Shown: one piece after another, positions 31,373 to 38,502 of the stretch | Numbering within the stretch: position 1 is the stretch's first letter | Layout: each line of letters begins with the position of its first letter | Assembly (NCBI GenBank): GCA_012839805.1 | Contig: DUMU01000049.1 | Span: 1 to 38,502 of the forward strand | Direction of reading: 5' to 3' | Source of the DNA: Bacillota bacterium | GTDB taxonomy: Bacteria; Bacillota; Limnochordia; Limnochordales; DUMU01 | Length of the DNA stretch: 38,502 nucleotides | Notes under the pieces: model-generated | The model's database searches: none | What the model was told of the DNA's origin: nothing | Seen by the model: the letters and a program-made list of their open reading frames with translations, nothing else | Position numbers and translations under genes: made by a program

Positions 31373-31450
31373 ACCGCAACGGCCACCGCCGGCATATACC
31401 GAGGCTGCCGGCGCCCCCTTGCAGGTGCGGCCACCAGGCACTCCTATATT

Positions 31451-32380
31451 TTAGCCGCTTCCCGCCGGTTCGACAAGCTGCTCCCTACCCGTGCCGGTTG
31501 ATTCCTCCAGAGGGGTGCCGCCCGGGCCATCCGGGCATGCTTCCGAAGCCACCTGCACGTCTCTGAGCCAGGGGGCGGGTTCGACCTCCACCAACCGGGC
31601 GGCCTCGTCGACCCGGTGAAGCCGGGCCAGGCTCAGATAGCCGGAAATGGGTTTTTCTGCCGGTTCGGCGGTTTCCACCAGGACTGCCACCCCGAGCACC
31701 CGGGCTCCGAATTCTTCCATTAACTCCAGCATGCCCCGAATCGTACCGCCTGCCTTCATGAAATCGTCGACCAGGACCACCCGGGCGGACTCGGCCAAAG
31801 CCCGGCGGGGCAGCGACATGGTTTCTACCCGCCGTGAACCGCTCAGATAGTTGACGGTGACCACCGGCCCCTCGGTAAGGAGAGCCTGGCGGCGGATGAT
31901 GACCAGGGGAGTGCCGAGGGCCCGTGCCGTCATCAAGGCCACGGGAATACCTCGGGTCTCCACGGTGACCACGGCGTCGGGCGCAAAGCCTTCCGGATGT
32001 AGCGCCCGAAAGCGGGTGGCAAATAGTTCACCCACGTCCGATAGCAAAAGGGGATCCGATACCAGGTCGGTCAGGTAAAGAAAGCCGCCGGGGAGGATTC
32101 GCCGCGGGTCCGCCAGCCGCCGGCAGAATTCGTGTGCCACTACCGCCATCCGGGCCGCCGGCAATATCGGGCGAAACACTACGCCCCCGGTGACACCGGG
32201 TACGGACCCGACCTCGCCCACCCCGCTTTCGGCGAAAACCTGGCGGACCAGGGCCAAATCCTCACTCAAACTGGATTTGGCCGCCCCCAGCCGGTCCGCG
32301 AACGAACCGAGAGGCACCAGGCGCCCCGGGTGGGTCAGCAGTTCGTGCATAATGATGGCGAGACGGTGGCTACGGCGCAT
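31451..32380 (-). CDS. purR: Pur operon repressor PurR
   Basis: A 309-residue PRPP-responsive regulator of the Gram-positive PurR family. Residues 1-75 form a winged helix (RSHRLAIIMHELLTHPGRL, then AAKSSLSEDLALVRQVF). Residues 80-270 are a phosphoribosyltransferase-like domain with DAVVTVETRGIPVALMTA, VNYLSGSRRVETMSLPRRAL and the PRPP-binding loop VVLVDDFMKAGGTIRGML. A low-complexity C-terminal tail of about 35 residues exceeds the usual 275-285 aa. Family members repress purine genes and are induced by PRPP, the product of prs nearby. The ATG at 32380 lies 7 bases after the upstream gene stop; its AGGGG ribosome site is inside the end of that gene, implying translational coupling. Confidence 0.94.
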   Translation of the reverse strand: MRRSHRLAIIMHELLTHPGRLVPLGSFADRLGAAKSSLSEDLALVRQVFAESGVGEVGSVPGVTGGVVFRPILPAARMAVVAHEFCRRLADPRRILPGGFLYLTDLVSDPLLLSDVGELFATRFRALHPEGFAPDAVVTVETRGIPVALMTARALGTPLVIIRRQALLTEGPVVTVNYLSGSRRVETMSLPRRALAESARVVLVDDFMKAGGTIRGMLELMEEFGARVLGVAVLVETAEPAEKPISGYLSLARLHRVDEAARLVEVEPAPWLRDVQVASEACPDGPGGTPLEESTGTGREQLVEPAGSG

Positions 32381-32387
32381 CCCGGCC

Positions 32388-33314
32388 CTACCCCTTCTTC
32401 GTTTCGCCGCCGTTCGCCAGCCGCCGCCGGGCCAGCTCGAGGTCGGCGGGCTTGTCGACGTCGAACCCGATCTCGGCGAGGGGAAGTATCACGGCTCGAC
32501 CCAGGATGCCCAGCCGCCGGGCGATTACCTTTTCGATGGCCGCGATTCGCAGCCGGCCGAAGGCCATAGCCACCAGGAAGCTCACTCCCAGGACTCTGGC
32601 CATGCGCCACGGCTTCTTGCGCCAGGCTACCATTTCCCCCAGGAGGCTTCCGGCCCGTTCCACCACCGAGGGTCGCAAAAGAAATAGGTTTCCCCCTGTG
32701 AACTCCCCGTCCTTAAGGCGAACATATGTGCGGCGGGTGCCGGGGAGTAGCCGCTCCATCGCCTCCCGGGGAACTATCGGGTAAAATACCTCGTACTGAT
32801 GGCCCTCCTGGGAGACAAGCCCGGCACAGCGGTCGAGGAATTGCTTGAGGACTTCCGCCGTCACCAGTACCGCGTCCCCCGCGATCACCAGGACGGCTCC
32901 TTCATCTCTGCCCTCGTCCCTGACTGCCTCCCTGCCTGCTCCATTGCCAGTGCTGGCCACCGGCCCGGCGGCCAGGGCTTCCAGCCCCCGGCGCAGGTTG
33001 GTGACCAGGTCCTCCGACGGCTCGATCCGGCGCACGGGAAACCGGTACGAGGCAAGCAGGGGATCGAGCGGCCCCGGTCCCACCACTACTACGGCTTCCA
33101 GTCCTGGAAGCCCGGCTAGAGCGTCGAAAACGTACCTGACCATGGGGCGAGCGCCAACCGGTATCAATGCTTCCCAGGCCTCCGAAGCAACACCGGCCAG
33201 TTTCCCCCGGTTGGCAGCTCCCGCCAGCACCAAAACTCGCAAACCGCCTTCGGGTGGGATACCCGGCCGTTCTCCAGACTCCTTCGCGTTGCTCGCCTCA
33301 GTGCTCCTCAGCAT
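32388..33314 (-). CDS. MobA-like nucleotidyltransferase-family protein
   Basis: A 308-residue protein with a GT-A nucleotidyltransferase fold: LRVLVLAGAANRGKLA (a variant of the LAGGxSxRMG loop), ALIPVGARPMVRYVFDAL, EAVVVVGPG, VLVIAGDAVLVTAEVLKQFL (Asp of the metal site), FTGGNLFLLRPSVVE (Gly-Gly-Asn sugar-phosphate motif) and GFDVDKPADLELA at the end. This type sits between ispE and purR in many Clostridia; the substrate is unknown, and molybdopterin-, sugar- or alditol-phosphate activation are all possible. The hydrophobic ARVLGVSFLVAMAFGRL is an unusual insertion. The first 25 residues are not conserved in appearance. Its ATG overlaps the ispE stop (ATGCTGA), implying coupled translation. 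Confidence 0.85.
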   Translation of the reverse strand: MLRSTEASNAKESGERPGIPPEGGLRVLVLAGAANRGKLAGVASEAWEALIPVGARPMVRYVFDALAGLPGLEAVVVVGPGPLDPLLASYRFPVRRIEPSEDLVTNLRRGLEALAAGPVASTGNGAGREAVRDEGRDEGAVLVIAGDAVLVTAEVLKQFLDRCAGLVSQEGHQYEVFYPIVPREAMERLLPGTRRTYVRLKDGEFTGGNLFLLRPSVVERAGSLLGEMVAWRKKPWRMARVLGVSFLVAMAFGRLRIAAIEKVIARRLGILGRAVILPLAEIGFDVDKPADLELARRRLANGGETKKG

Positions 33315-34729
33315 CGAGGATCGTTGCCCCTTCCGAGCCGGTTCATGCCCACTATAGAACCGCCCGGCAGGGCGGTCAACCCTATCGCCGGCCAGCCCGG
33401 GGTGAGCCGGCTGGCCAGGATGAGCGCGGGGCCGGGCGCGCCGTGCTCCCGCGCCAGTTCATCCCAAAGGCGCGCCAGGCCCGGTTCGCCGTCGGCCAGG
33501 GCAAAAAGGGCAGATCCCGAACCGGTCATCCCGTAAAGCAGGGCTGACGAGGCGGCCAATCGCTCCCGCCAGGCCGAAAGTTCGGGGAAGCGAGCATATA
33601 CTACGGGGGCAAGATCGTTTGGCAGTTCCCGGCCCCAGGTGGTGATGTGCCTGGCCAACTGTTCCCGTCGCCGGTCTTCCCCGGTGGTCGCCAATACCTG
33701 AGCCAAAGAGAGGATCGCGTCCCGTTTTTCCGCTGCTTCCCGCTGCGCAACTCGCCCATTCTCGCCCCCCCGGTCCTGGTCGTACCAGCGGAAAACTTCG
33801 GCGGTAGCCAGTCCGAAGCTTGGTTTCACCACCACCACCGGCCAATCCAGGGCCGGCAGGCAGGCGAACCGCTCCCCCGTCCCCATAGCCAGCGCCGCCC
33901 CCCCGGCCACGGCAAAAGGCACATCCGCTCCCAGACTCGCCGCCGCTTCCTTCACCGGGGCCGCTCCCGCCACCGTCTCCCATGCCGGCGACCGGTAGGC
34001 CGGCCGCCCGTCCTCCGCCGTTTCGTACCCGCTCTCCATCGTTCCCCCGGCCCGGGCTGCCGTGAGCAGCGCCGCTCCCCGCAAGGCAGCAGCGGCGTCG
34101 GCGCTGCCCCCGCCGAGACCCGCACCGGCCGGGATCGTCTTGACCAGCGCCCTGACCGCCAGGTTCATACCGGCCGAATCACCGGAGGAGCCGGCCGAGC
34201 CGCCGGGTAAGCCGGGAACGCCTGCTCGCGCCCCGGGCCTGGCAAGTTCGGTAAACCGGCTCACCGCCCGGCAGGCGAGGTTGTCCCGCCCCGTCGGCAC
34301 CAAGTCCATCCCCAAGCAAAGGCGCATGAGCTCTGCGCGCGTACCCGCACCCGTACCCATACCCGTACGCTCATTGCCCGGGCAGCCGGTCCCGGCGCCA
34401 CTGCTATGGCCAACCCCGACCAGCTGACAGGCCGAGATCCCATGGCGCCCGGGCCGCACATCCCAGGATACGTCGATCGTGGCGCCGGCAGACCCGTAAC
34501 CCGGCACTTCCCAGGAGGCGTCACCAGGAAAGGAGGACCGGCAATCGCAGGAAAAGGGCTCGGCTTCCACCAGGACCCAGTCTCTTAATTCAAGGGTATG
34601 GTACAGGGTAAGAAGCAGATGGTAACCATCGGCCCGCCGGCCGGTCACCACCAGCCCCAGGTTGACCTTGGCCGGAGCCGGTTGCCAGACGGCTCTAGGC
34701 GGGCCGCGACGCGCAGAGCCGGAAGGCAC
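33308..34729 (-). CDS. ispE: 4-diphosphocytidyl-2-C-methyl-D-erythritol kinase, enlarged
   Basis: GHMP kinase that phosphorylates CDP-methylerythritol in the MEP isoprenoid pathway. Seen: PAPAKVNLGLVVTGRRADGYH at the N-terminus (catalytic Lys, and the substrate-binding GRRxDGYH motif); the GHMP ATP loop IPAGAGLGGGSADAAAALR; SLGADVPFAVAGGAALAMGTGE (LGaDVPF motif with the catalytic Asp); and MTGSGSALFALA near the C-terminus. All catalytic motifs are intact. At 473 aa it is far above the usual 280-300. The surplus lies in Gly/Ala/Ser-rich stretches around residues 60-125 (including a Gly-x repeat), 165-185 and 220-255. GTG 34729 follows GGGAAGGGAAG. It is 24 bases after the carboxypeptidase gene and overlaps the next gene by 7 bases. 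Confidence 0.92.
   Translation of the reverse strand: MPSGSARRGPPRAVWQPAPAKVNLGLVVTGRRADGYHLLLTLYHTLELRDWVLVEAEPFSCDCRSSFPGDASWEVPGYGSAGATIDVSWDVRPGRHGISACQLVGVGHSSGAGTGCPGNERTGMGTGAGTRAELMRLCLGMDLVPTGRDNLACRAVSRFTELARPGARAGVPGLPGGSAGSSGDSAGMNLAVRALVKTIPAGAGLGGGSADAAAALRGAALLTAARAGGTMESGYETAEDGRPAYRSPAWETVAGAAPVKEAAASLGADVPFAVAGGAALAMGTGERFACLPALDWPVVVVKPSFGLATAEVFRWYDQDRGGENGRVAQREAAEKRDAILSLAQVLATTGEDRRREQLARHITTWGRELPNDLAPVVYARFPELSAWRERLAASSALLYGMTGSGSALFALADGEPGLARLWDELAREHGAPGPALILASRLTPGWPAIGLTALPGGSIVGMNRLGRGNDPRC
34341..34368. repeat. Imperfect hexamer tandem repeat inside ispE
   Basis: Four successive units of ACCCGT (ACCCGC, ACCCGT, ACCCAT, ACCCGT) lie in frame within the first ispE insertion and encode a Gly-x run (TGMGTGAGT) on the minus strand. 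Replication slippage is a plausible origin of this part of the insertion. Confidence 0.7.
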
Positions 34730-34753
34730 CTTCCCTTCCCGCCTCCCACACTT

Positions 34754-35995
34754 TCATCCCCGGAAGAGTCCGGCGATCAGGTCCCGGAGCCATTGCCACA
34801 ACCGGGCAAGCAACCCCGCTCTTTTGACGTCCGTCGCGGCCACCACCGGGTGACGGCCGATTTCGCTGCCGTCGTAAAAGAGCACCAGTTCGCCGACGCG
34901 ATCACCTTTCTTCAACGGAGCTCGCAGATCCTGCCGCGGGAGGAGCTTCTCCTCAACCCCCCGGGTGCTGGCAATGCGGGGAAGGAGAACCCGGATATCT
35001 GCCGGTGCCGCCGCCTCTACTTGTGCAGGTGAACCCCCTGCTACCCGGACCCTCCCTACCGTCTTGCCGGCCGGAACGGCGAGCACCTGCCGGAAGCCGT
35101 TGAACCCGTAATCCAGCAGGCTCGTGGTGGCCTGCAGCCGTTCTTGATCGCTACCGGCCCGGAGCACCACGGCCAAAAGCCGCCGGTCGTCCCGCCGCGC
35201 GGTGGCTACCACCGAATAGCCCGCCTTCTCCGTGTGCCCGGTCTTCAGGCCATCGGCACCGGGGTAGCGACGGATCAACCGGTTGGTATTGACCGCCACC
35301 GGCAAGTCCGGCCGGAACTGTTTCGTCCAGATCGACGTCCACTCCAAGACTTTCGGGAAGCGCCGCACCAGTTCGAGGGACATGCGCGCGATGTCCCGGG
35401 CAGTGCTTACATTTTCCTCCCCGTTGGCAAGGGGGAGGCCCGACGCGTCGCGGAAAACCGTATCTTTCATTCCCAGTTCCTTCGCCCTTCGATTCATGGC
35501 CGCGACGAAAACTGCCTCACTGCCGGCAAGGTACTCGGTAATGGCTACAGTGGCGTCGTTGGCCGAGGCGATGGCCAGCATCTCGAGGAGCTCCTGCAGT
35601 GTATACGAGCTTCCTGCCGCCAGATAGAGCTGAGACCCCCCCATGGACGCCGCCCGTTCACTGATTTGTACCTGATCGTCCAGATGCGCCCGGCCTTCTT
35701 CGATGGCCTCCATCGCCAGCAAGAGGACCATCACCTTGCTGATACTGGCCGGCGAGACTTTTTCATCCGCACTTTTCTCGTAAAGGACCTGGCCGGTCCC
35801 GGTGTCGACCAGGAAGGCCGCGGGTACACCTGGATCGAAACCGGGAACCGGGGACGGACTCTCCGGTGCCGTTTCCGCCCGGGCGAAGGGCACTATAACT
35901 ACTAGAAGCAGGGCCCAAAGCAGTACCGACAGAAAAAGCACCCGTTCCCCCTTTTTGAACGGGTGCCCGCCTCCTGCGACGGCCGGCGCCCTCAT
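34754..35995 (-). CDS. D-alanyl-D-alanine carboxypeptidase (penicillin-binding protein, S11 family)
   Basis: A 413-residue secreted, membrane-tethered peptidase that trims the terminal D-Ala of peptidoglycan pentapeptides. A signal peptide spans residues 1-40 (LFLSVLLWALLLVVIVPFARA, cut before ETAP). The catalytic domain has SPASISKVMV with the SxxK nucleophile (Ser84, Lys87), SAN (143-145) and KTGHTEKAGYS (250-252). A C-terminal beta domain (about 300-395) precedes an amphipathic membrane anchor (LARLWQWLRDLIAGLFRG). This is the DacA/DacF type; which paralogue cannot be decided from context, so no symbol is given. The ATG at 35995 has GGGGG 7 bases upstream. It follows rex by 110 bases in the same direction and precedes ispE by 24. 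Confidence 0.95.
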   Translation of the reverse strand: MRAPAVAGGGHPFKKGERVLFLSVLLWALLLVVIVPFARAETAPESPSPVPGFDPGVPAAFLVDTGTGQVLYEKSADEKVSPASISKVMVLLLAMEAIEEGRAHLDDQVQISERAASMGGSQLYLAAGSSYTLQELLEMLAIASANDATVAITEYLAGSEAVFVAAMNRRAKELGMKDTVFRDASGLPLANGEENVSTARDIARMSLELVRRFPKVLEWTSIWTKQFRPDLPVAVNTNRLIRRYPGADGLKTGHTEKAGYSVVATARRDDRRLLAVVLRAGSDQERLQATTSLLDYGFNGFRQVLAVPAGKTVGRVRVAGGSPAQVEAAAPADIRVLLPRIASTRGVEEKLLPRQDLRAPLKKGDRVGELVLFYDGSEIGRHPVVAATDVKRAGLLARLWQWLRDLIAGLFRG

Positions 35996-36105
35996 CTAGG
36001 AACCCCCTTTGGGAGAGACCCCTGGTGAGCATGCCTCTACCAAAGGTGGTTTATGCGACCGGTCCGCCCGGAATACCAGGCGGGTGTACCACGACGGCTA
36101 GCCCG

Positions 36106-36792
36106 TCATGGGCCTACGGTGGCCACCGCTTCCGGCTCCTTGGCCTCGGCCCGCTTCGCTTCCATCACGTACGCCAAATACTGCATCTCCAGGCTGAGAT
36201 CGGCGGTCTGCAACGCCACCGAAGGAGGTACGTGGATGGGGATAGGTGCGAAGTTCAGAATGCCCCGTATCCCGGCCTTGACCAGTTCGTCGGCGACCGC
36301 CTGGGCGGCAAAAGCAGGAACCGTGATGATCCCCATGGTGGCCCCCAACTCGCGGACTTTCTCCGCCAGCTGGCGCAAGGGATAGACCTCGATCCCGTCG
36401 ATCATCAGGCCTATCTTGCCGGGATCGGTATCGAACAGGGCGACGATACGCACGCTGATGCTGCGATCTTCGCTTATCCTGCGCACATTGTACCGGGTAA
36501 GGGCTACCCCCAGGCTCCCCGCACCGACCAGGACCGCCCGGACCTCCCGGGAGAGCCCGAGGATTTTGTGCAGTTGCTCCTGGAGGTAGCCCACGTCATA
36601 GCCCACACCCCTCGTCCCGAATTCCCCGAACCACGCCAGGTCTTTACGGACCAGGGCGGGGCTGACTCCGGTCTTGGCGGCGAGGCGGTAGGAGGAAATG
36701 GTCCGCTCACCCCGCTTGGCCTCCTGGTCGAGAACCCGTAAGTAAACGACGAGCCGGCGGACGACCGCATCGGCGATTTTCGGCCACGGCAT
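36106..36792 (-). CDS. rex: Redox-sensing transcriptional repressor Rex
   Basis: A 228-residue repressor that senses NADH/NAD+ and controls fermentation and respiration genes. The N-terminal winged helix (residues 8-75) has VVRRLVVYLRVLDQ, ISSYRLAAKTGVSPALVRKD and the diagnostic FGEFGTRGVGYDV. The Rossmann domain has AVLVGAGSLGVALTRY (GAGSLG at 90-95), VALFDTDPGKIG, IITVPAFAAQAVADELV, and AGIRGILNFAPIPIHVPPSV near the end. Length and motifs are standard (about 210-230 aa). ATG 36792 has GGGAAAGGGAAG in front. A sigma-A promoter and a Rex-site-like inverted repeat directly upstream suggest autoregulation. It is divergent from dcd. Confidence 0.96.
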   Translation of the reverse strand: MPWPKIADAVVRRLVVYLRVLDQEAKRGERTISSYRLAAKTGVSPALVRKDLAWFGEFGTRGVGYDVGYLQEQLHKILGLSREVRAVLVGAGSLGVALTRYNVRRISEDRSISVRIVALFDTDPGKIGLMIDGIEVYPLRQLAEKVRELGATMGIITVPAFAAQAVADELVKAGIRGILNFAPIPIHVPPSVALQTADLSLEMQYLAYVMEAKRAEAKEPEAVATVGP

Positions 36793-36832
36793 GGCGCCAC
36801 TTCCCTTTCCCCATCGGTCTTGAGGTGAGCGC

Positions 36833-36851
36833 TTGTGAGCACTTTTGACAA
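36833..36851. promoter_or_regulatory. Rex-operator-like inverted repeat
   Basis: TTGTGAGCACTTTTGACAA has half-sites TTGTGA and TGACAA. Canonical Rex sites read TTGTGA, six bases, TCACAA; here the gap is seven bases and one half has a mismatch. It overlaps the predicted rex start of transcription and the -35 of the dcd-side promoter, the expected place for autorepression. Confidence 0.5.
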
Positions 36852-36874
36852 TTCATCTTATCCTTGATGATAGT
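36845..36874 (+). promoter_or_regulatory. Candidate sigma-A promoter towards dcd
   Basis: Consensus TTGACA (36845-36850), an 18-base spacer and GATAGT (36869-36874, four of six matches). It overlaps the rex promoter on the other strand and the Rex-like repeat. The leader to the dcd GTG would be about 150 bases. Confidence 0.5.
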
Positions 36875-36883
36875 ACCTGTCAA
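36855..36883 (-). promoter_or_regulatory. Sigma-A promoter of rex
   Basis: Minus strand: consensus TTGACA (36883-36878), a 17-base spacer and TAAGAT (36860-36855). It lies about 63 bases upstream of the rex ATG. Confidence 0.72.
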
Positions 36884-37029
36884 TACTAGCCAGTCCCGCT
36901 GCCCGGCCCTCGCCCTGCCGGCGACTCGGGAGGCTCGGGAGGAAAGACGACCGCCGGCAGCGAACGGATTCTTTGGTCCGCCGCATGGACACGCCCGGCG
37001 GTGGTGTGGAAAGAAAGGGGCATCTGCTG

Positions 37030-37584
37030 GTGGGACTCAAGTCAGATCGCTGGATACGGGAAAAAGCGGAGCAGGGAATGATCACTCCTTTCGTGGATCG
37101 ACAAGTGAAGGAGGGGGTCATTTCCTACGGTCTGTCTTCCTACGGTTACGACATGCGCGTGGCCGACGAGTACCGGATCTTCACCAACCTGAACTCGGTC
37201 GTCGTAGACCCAAAGGCGATCCGCGCGGAGTCCATGGTGGAATACCGGGGTGATACTTGCATCATCCCGCCTAATTCCTTCTGCCTGGCCCGGTCGGTGG
37301 AGTACTTCCGGATTCCCGAGAACGTGACCGGCCTGTGCGTGGGCAAAAGCACCTACGCCCGTTGCGGGATCGTGGTAAATATCACCCCCCTCGAGGCCGG
37401 CTGGGAAGGGCACCTCACCATCGAGATCTCCAATACCACGCCTCTGCCCGCCAAGATCTACTCTTTCGAAGGCATCGCGCAAATCCTCTTCTTCGAAGGA
37501 GACGAGGCCTGTCTCATCAGCTACGCCGCCCGTCACGGGAAGTATCAGGGGCAGACCGGCATCACTCTGCCCAGAATCGGGTGA
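37030..37584 (+). CDS. dcd: dCTP deaminase
   Basis: A 184-residue trimeric enzyme converting dCTP to dUTP (or further, in bifunctional forms) for thymidylate synthesis. Seen: [20 protein letters not shown] at the start; [60 protein letters not shown] with the nucleotide-binding Ser/Arg, followed by [12 protein letters not shown] with the catalytic Glu; and the C-terminal lid [13 protein letters not shown]. The GTG start at 37030 was chosen because AAAGGGG lies 9 bases upstream and homologues begin with M-x-LKSDRWIR; the open frame to 36973 is not needed. Mono- versus bifunctional activity cannot be assigned securely. It is transcribed away from rex, with no clear terminator before the kinase gene. 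Confidence 0.95.
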   Translation: MGLKSDRWIREKAEQGMITPFVDRQVKEGVISYGLSSYGYDMRVADEYRIFTNLNSVVVDPKAIRAESMVEYRGDTCIIPPNSFCLARSVEYFRIPENVTGLCVGKSTYARCGIVVNITPLEAGWEGHLTIEISNTTPLPAKIYSFEGIAQILFFEGDEACLISYAARHGKYQGQTGITLPRIG

Positions 37585-37680
37585 GAATCCTCTCAGGGCG
37601 ACGGGAATAGCCCGGGCAGGGACCTGGCCTGAGGCGGCTATAACCGGAGCCCGGCCATCAACCGGGGTACAGCATATAGC

Positions 37681-37689
37681 TGCTATAAT
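37681..37689 (+). promoter_or_regulatory. Extended -10 promoter of the sensor kinase gene
   Basis: TGCTATAAT provides a perfect TATAAT (37684-37689) with the TGn extension at the proper place. No good -35 is present at 17 bases, as expected for extended -10 promoters. The kinase GTG lies 22 bases downstream, with AAAGGGGG between. Confidence 0.65.
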
Positions 37690-37711
37690 AAGGGCAGAAA
37701 GGGGGATTGGC

Positions 37712-38502
37712 GTGCCCGTTCCCTCACTTTCTGCCCCTTCTTCCGCCCCTTCGCCATCTTTTCGCCGGCTGCCGGCAGGGGCAGGGCCAGGAGAAGAGAT
37801 TTCGATCTCTTCACCCCGGGTCTCACGCCTCCTGACCAAGATCTACTTTTCCTACCTCCTCGTTGCACTCCTCGGAGAACTCGTTGCGCTCGCGGGTTGG
37901 TTGTACCTGGCCGGCGGTACACCGCCCCGTTTTACGTTTTCCTTTGCTTGCGTACTCCTTTTAGCGGTCTTCTTGCTGGCAGCTTTGGTTTCCTTCTTCC
38001 CTCGCCGGGATGTGCTGCGCCCGATCCAGACCCTGACCGCCCATGCCCGGGCGATCGCCGCCGGCGATTTTCGAACTCCGCCTCTGCCTGCCCACGACGA
38101 TGAGATCCGGGAACTCGCCGCCGCCATCGCCGAGATGGCCCGCCAGCTGGAAAACACCTTTAGCGAAATCACCCGCAAGAGCGTGCAATTGGAGGGAATC
38201 CTTCGTTCACTGCTGGATGGAGTGATTGCCATCGACGGCCAGCACCGGATCCTCCTCTTCAACCCCGTGGCCGAACGGTACTTCGGGGTCAGCGCCGCCG
38301 AGGCCAGCGGTCGCGGGCTGCTGGAGGCGATCCGTCATTACGAACTGGCCACGCTTTGTGAGGAGGTACAGGTGTCGGGAATACCCAAGAGCCGGGAGTT
38401 GACGGTGCTCCTCGGATCAGAAGAACGAATCCTGCGGACCGAAGCTGCCCCGCTGGCGAACCCGGCCCCGTCCCCTCCCACCGCCGGGCCGGGGGCGCCG
38501 GC
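37712..38502 (+). CDS. Sensor histidine kinase, N-terminal part (HAMP-PAS), cut by the window end
   Basis: The 263 codons seen run off the right edge without a stop. After a Ser/Pro-rich N-terminus come two membrane segments (IYFSYLLVALLGELVALAGW and FSFACVLLLAVFLLAALVSFF) with only a few residues between, so there is almost no extracellular sensor. A HAMP domain (RDVLRPIQTLTAHARAIAAG to ELAAAIAEMARQLENTF) and a PAS domain (LLDGVIAIDGQHRILLFNPV, then AERYFGVSAAEASGRGLLEA) follow. HAMP-PAS order is that of PhoR/WalK-type kinases, but the His and ATPase domains lie outside the window. GTG 37712 is preceded by AAAGGGGG at 6 bases and an extended -10 promoter. The kinase identity is inferred from this architecture. 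Confidence 0.8.
   Translation, partial: MPVPSLSAPSSAPSPSFRRLPAGAGPGEEISISSPRVSRLLTKIYFSYLLVALLGELVALAGWLYLAGGTPPRFTFSFACVLLLAVFLLAALVSFFPRRDVLRPIQTLTAHARAIAAGDFRTPPLPAHDDEIRELAAAIAEMARQLENTFSEITRKSVQLEGILRSLLDGVIAIDGQHRILLFNPVAERYFGVSAAEASGRGLLEAIRHYELATLCEEVQVSGIPKSRELTVLLGSEERILRTEAAPLANPAPSPPTAGPGAP

Noticed and set aside
32190-33357. Several plus-strand open frames over purR and the nucleotidyltransferase gene
   Set aside because: Ser/Pro/Arg-rich antisense translations with no conserved motifs.

Overview
The window is a GC-rich chromosomal segment that most likely comes from an endospore-forming Firmicute (Bacillota; Clostridia/Limnochordia-like rather than a low-GC Bacillus). Three things support this. 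It carries sporulation genes (yabP, yabQ, spoVT, yabM and an alpha/beta-type SASP). It has the conserved order glmU-prs-ctc-pth-mfd-spoVT-yabM-mazG-yabP-yabQ-divIC-yabR known from Bacillus and Clostridia. It also has typical Gram-positive control elements: strong AGGAGG ribosome sites, sigma-A promoters and a SAM-I riboswitch. No insertion sequence, phage, CRISPR array or rRNA was seen.

Layout. (1) 34-9059, minus strand: a carbohydrate island with two DegT-family PLP aminotransferases, a Gfo/Idh/MocA dehydrogenase, an ABC sugar-binding protein, a secreted TIM-barrel protein and a deacetylase-like protein. A divergent 692-residue putative glycosyl hydrolase lies at 9386-11464 (+). The ABC permeases are not in the window and may lie beyond the left edge. 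(2) 11465-14793: a YkgJ-type cysteine-cluster protein, two short tRNA units (Leu; Met-Lys) with good promoters and terminators on either side of a small membrane protein, a DUF501 protein and yabR. (3) 14898-18172, plus strand: promoter, SAM-I riboswitch, terminator and metY-metX (homocysteine from homoserine), inserted between yabR and divIC. (4) 17976-30672, minus strand: divIC, yabQ, yabP, mazG, yabM, spoVT, mfd, pth, ctc/rplY, prs and a short glmU-like gene; a single HU gene sits on the plus strand between yabP and mazG. (5) 30840-36792, minus strand: SASP, tRNA-Gln, purR, a nucleotidyltransferase gene, ispE, a D,D-carboxypeptidase gene and rex. (6) 36845 to the end, plus strand: dcd and the start of a PAS-containing sensor histidine kinase.

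How the genes work together. Regions 4-5 are housekeeping: UDP-GlcNAc and PRPP supply, translation quality control, transcription-coupled repair, isoprenoid and wall synthesis, division and spore development. The met unit is controlled by S-adenosylmethionine. The rex-dcd gap has overlapping divergent sigma-A promoters with a Rex-like site. The left island looks like a dedicated uptake and processing set for an unknown (amino)sugar or aminocyclitol glycoside; it is the least explained part of the window.

Items most worth a second look: the carbohydrate island and its unknown secreted protein; a GlmU lacking its acetyltransferase half; an IspE enlarged by low-complexity insertions; a MetX tail running antisense into divIC; a sigma-G-like promoter for spoVT built over the mfd stop codon; and the rex/dcd promoter overlap. 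All calls come from reading the sequence by eye, with no database search.
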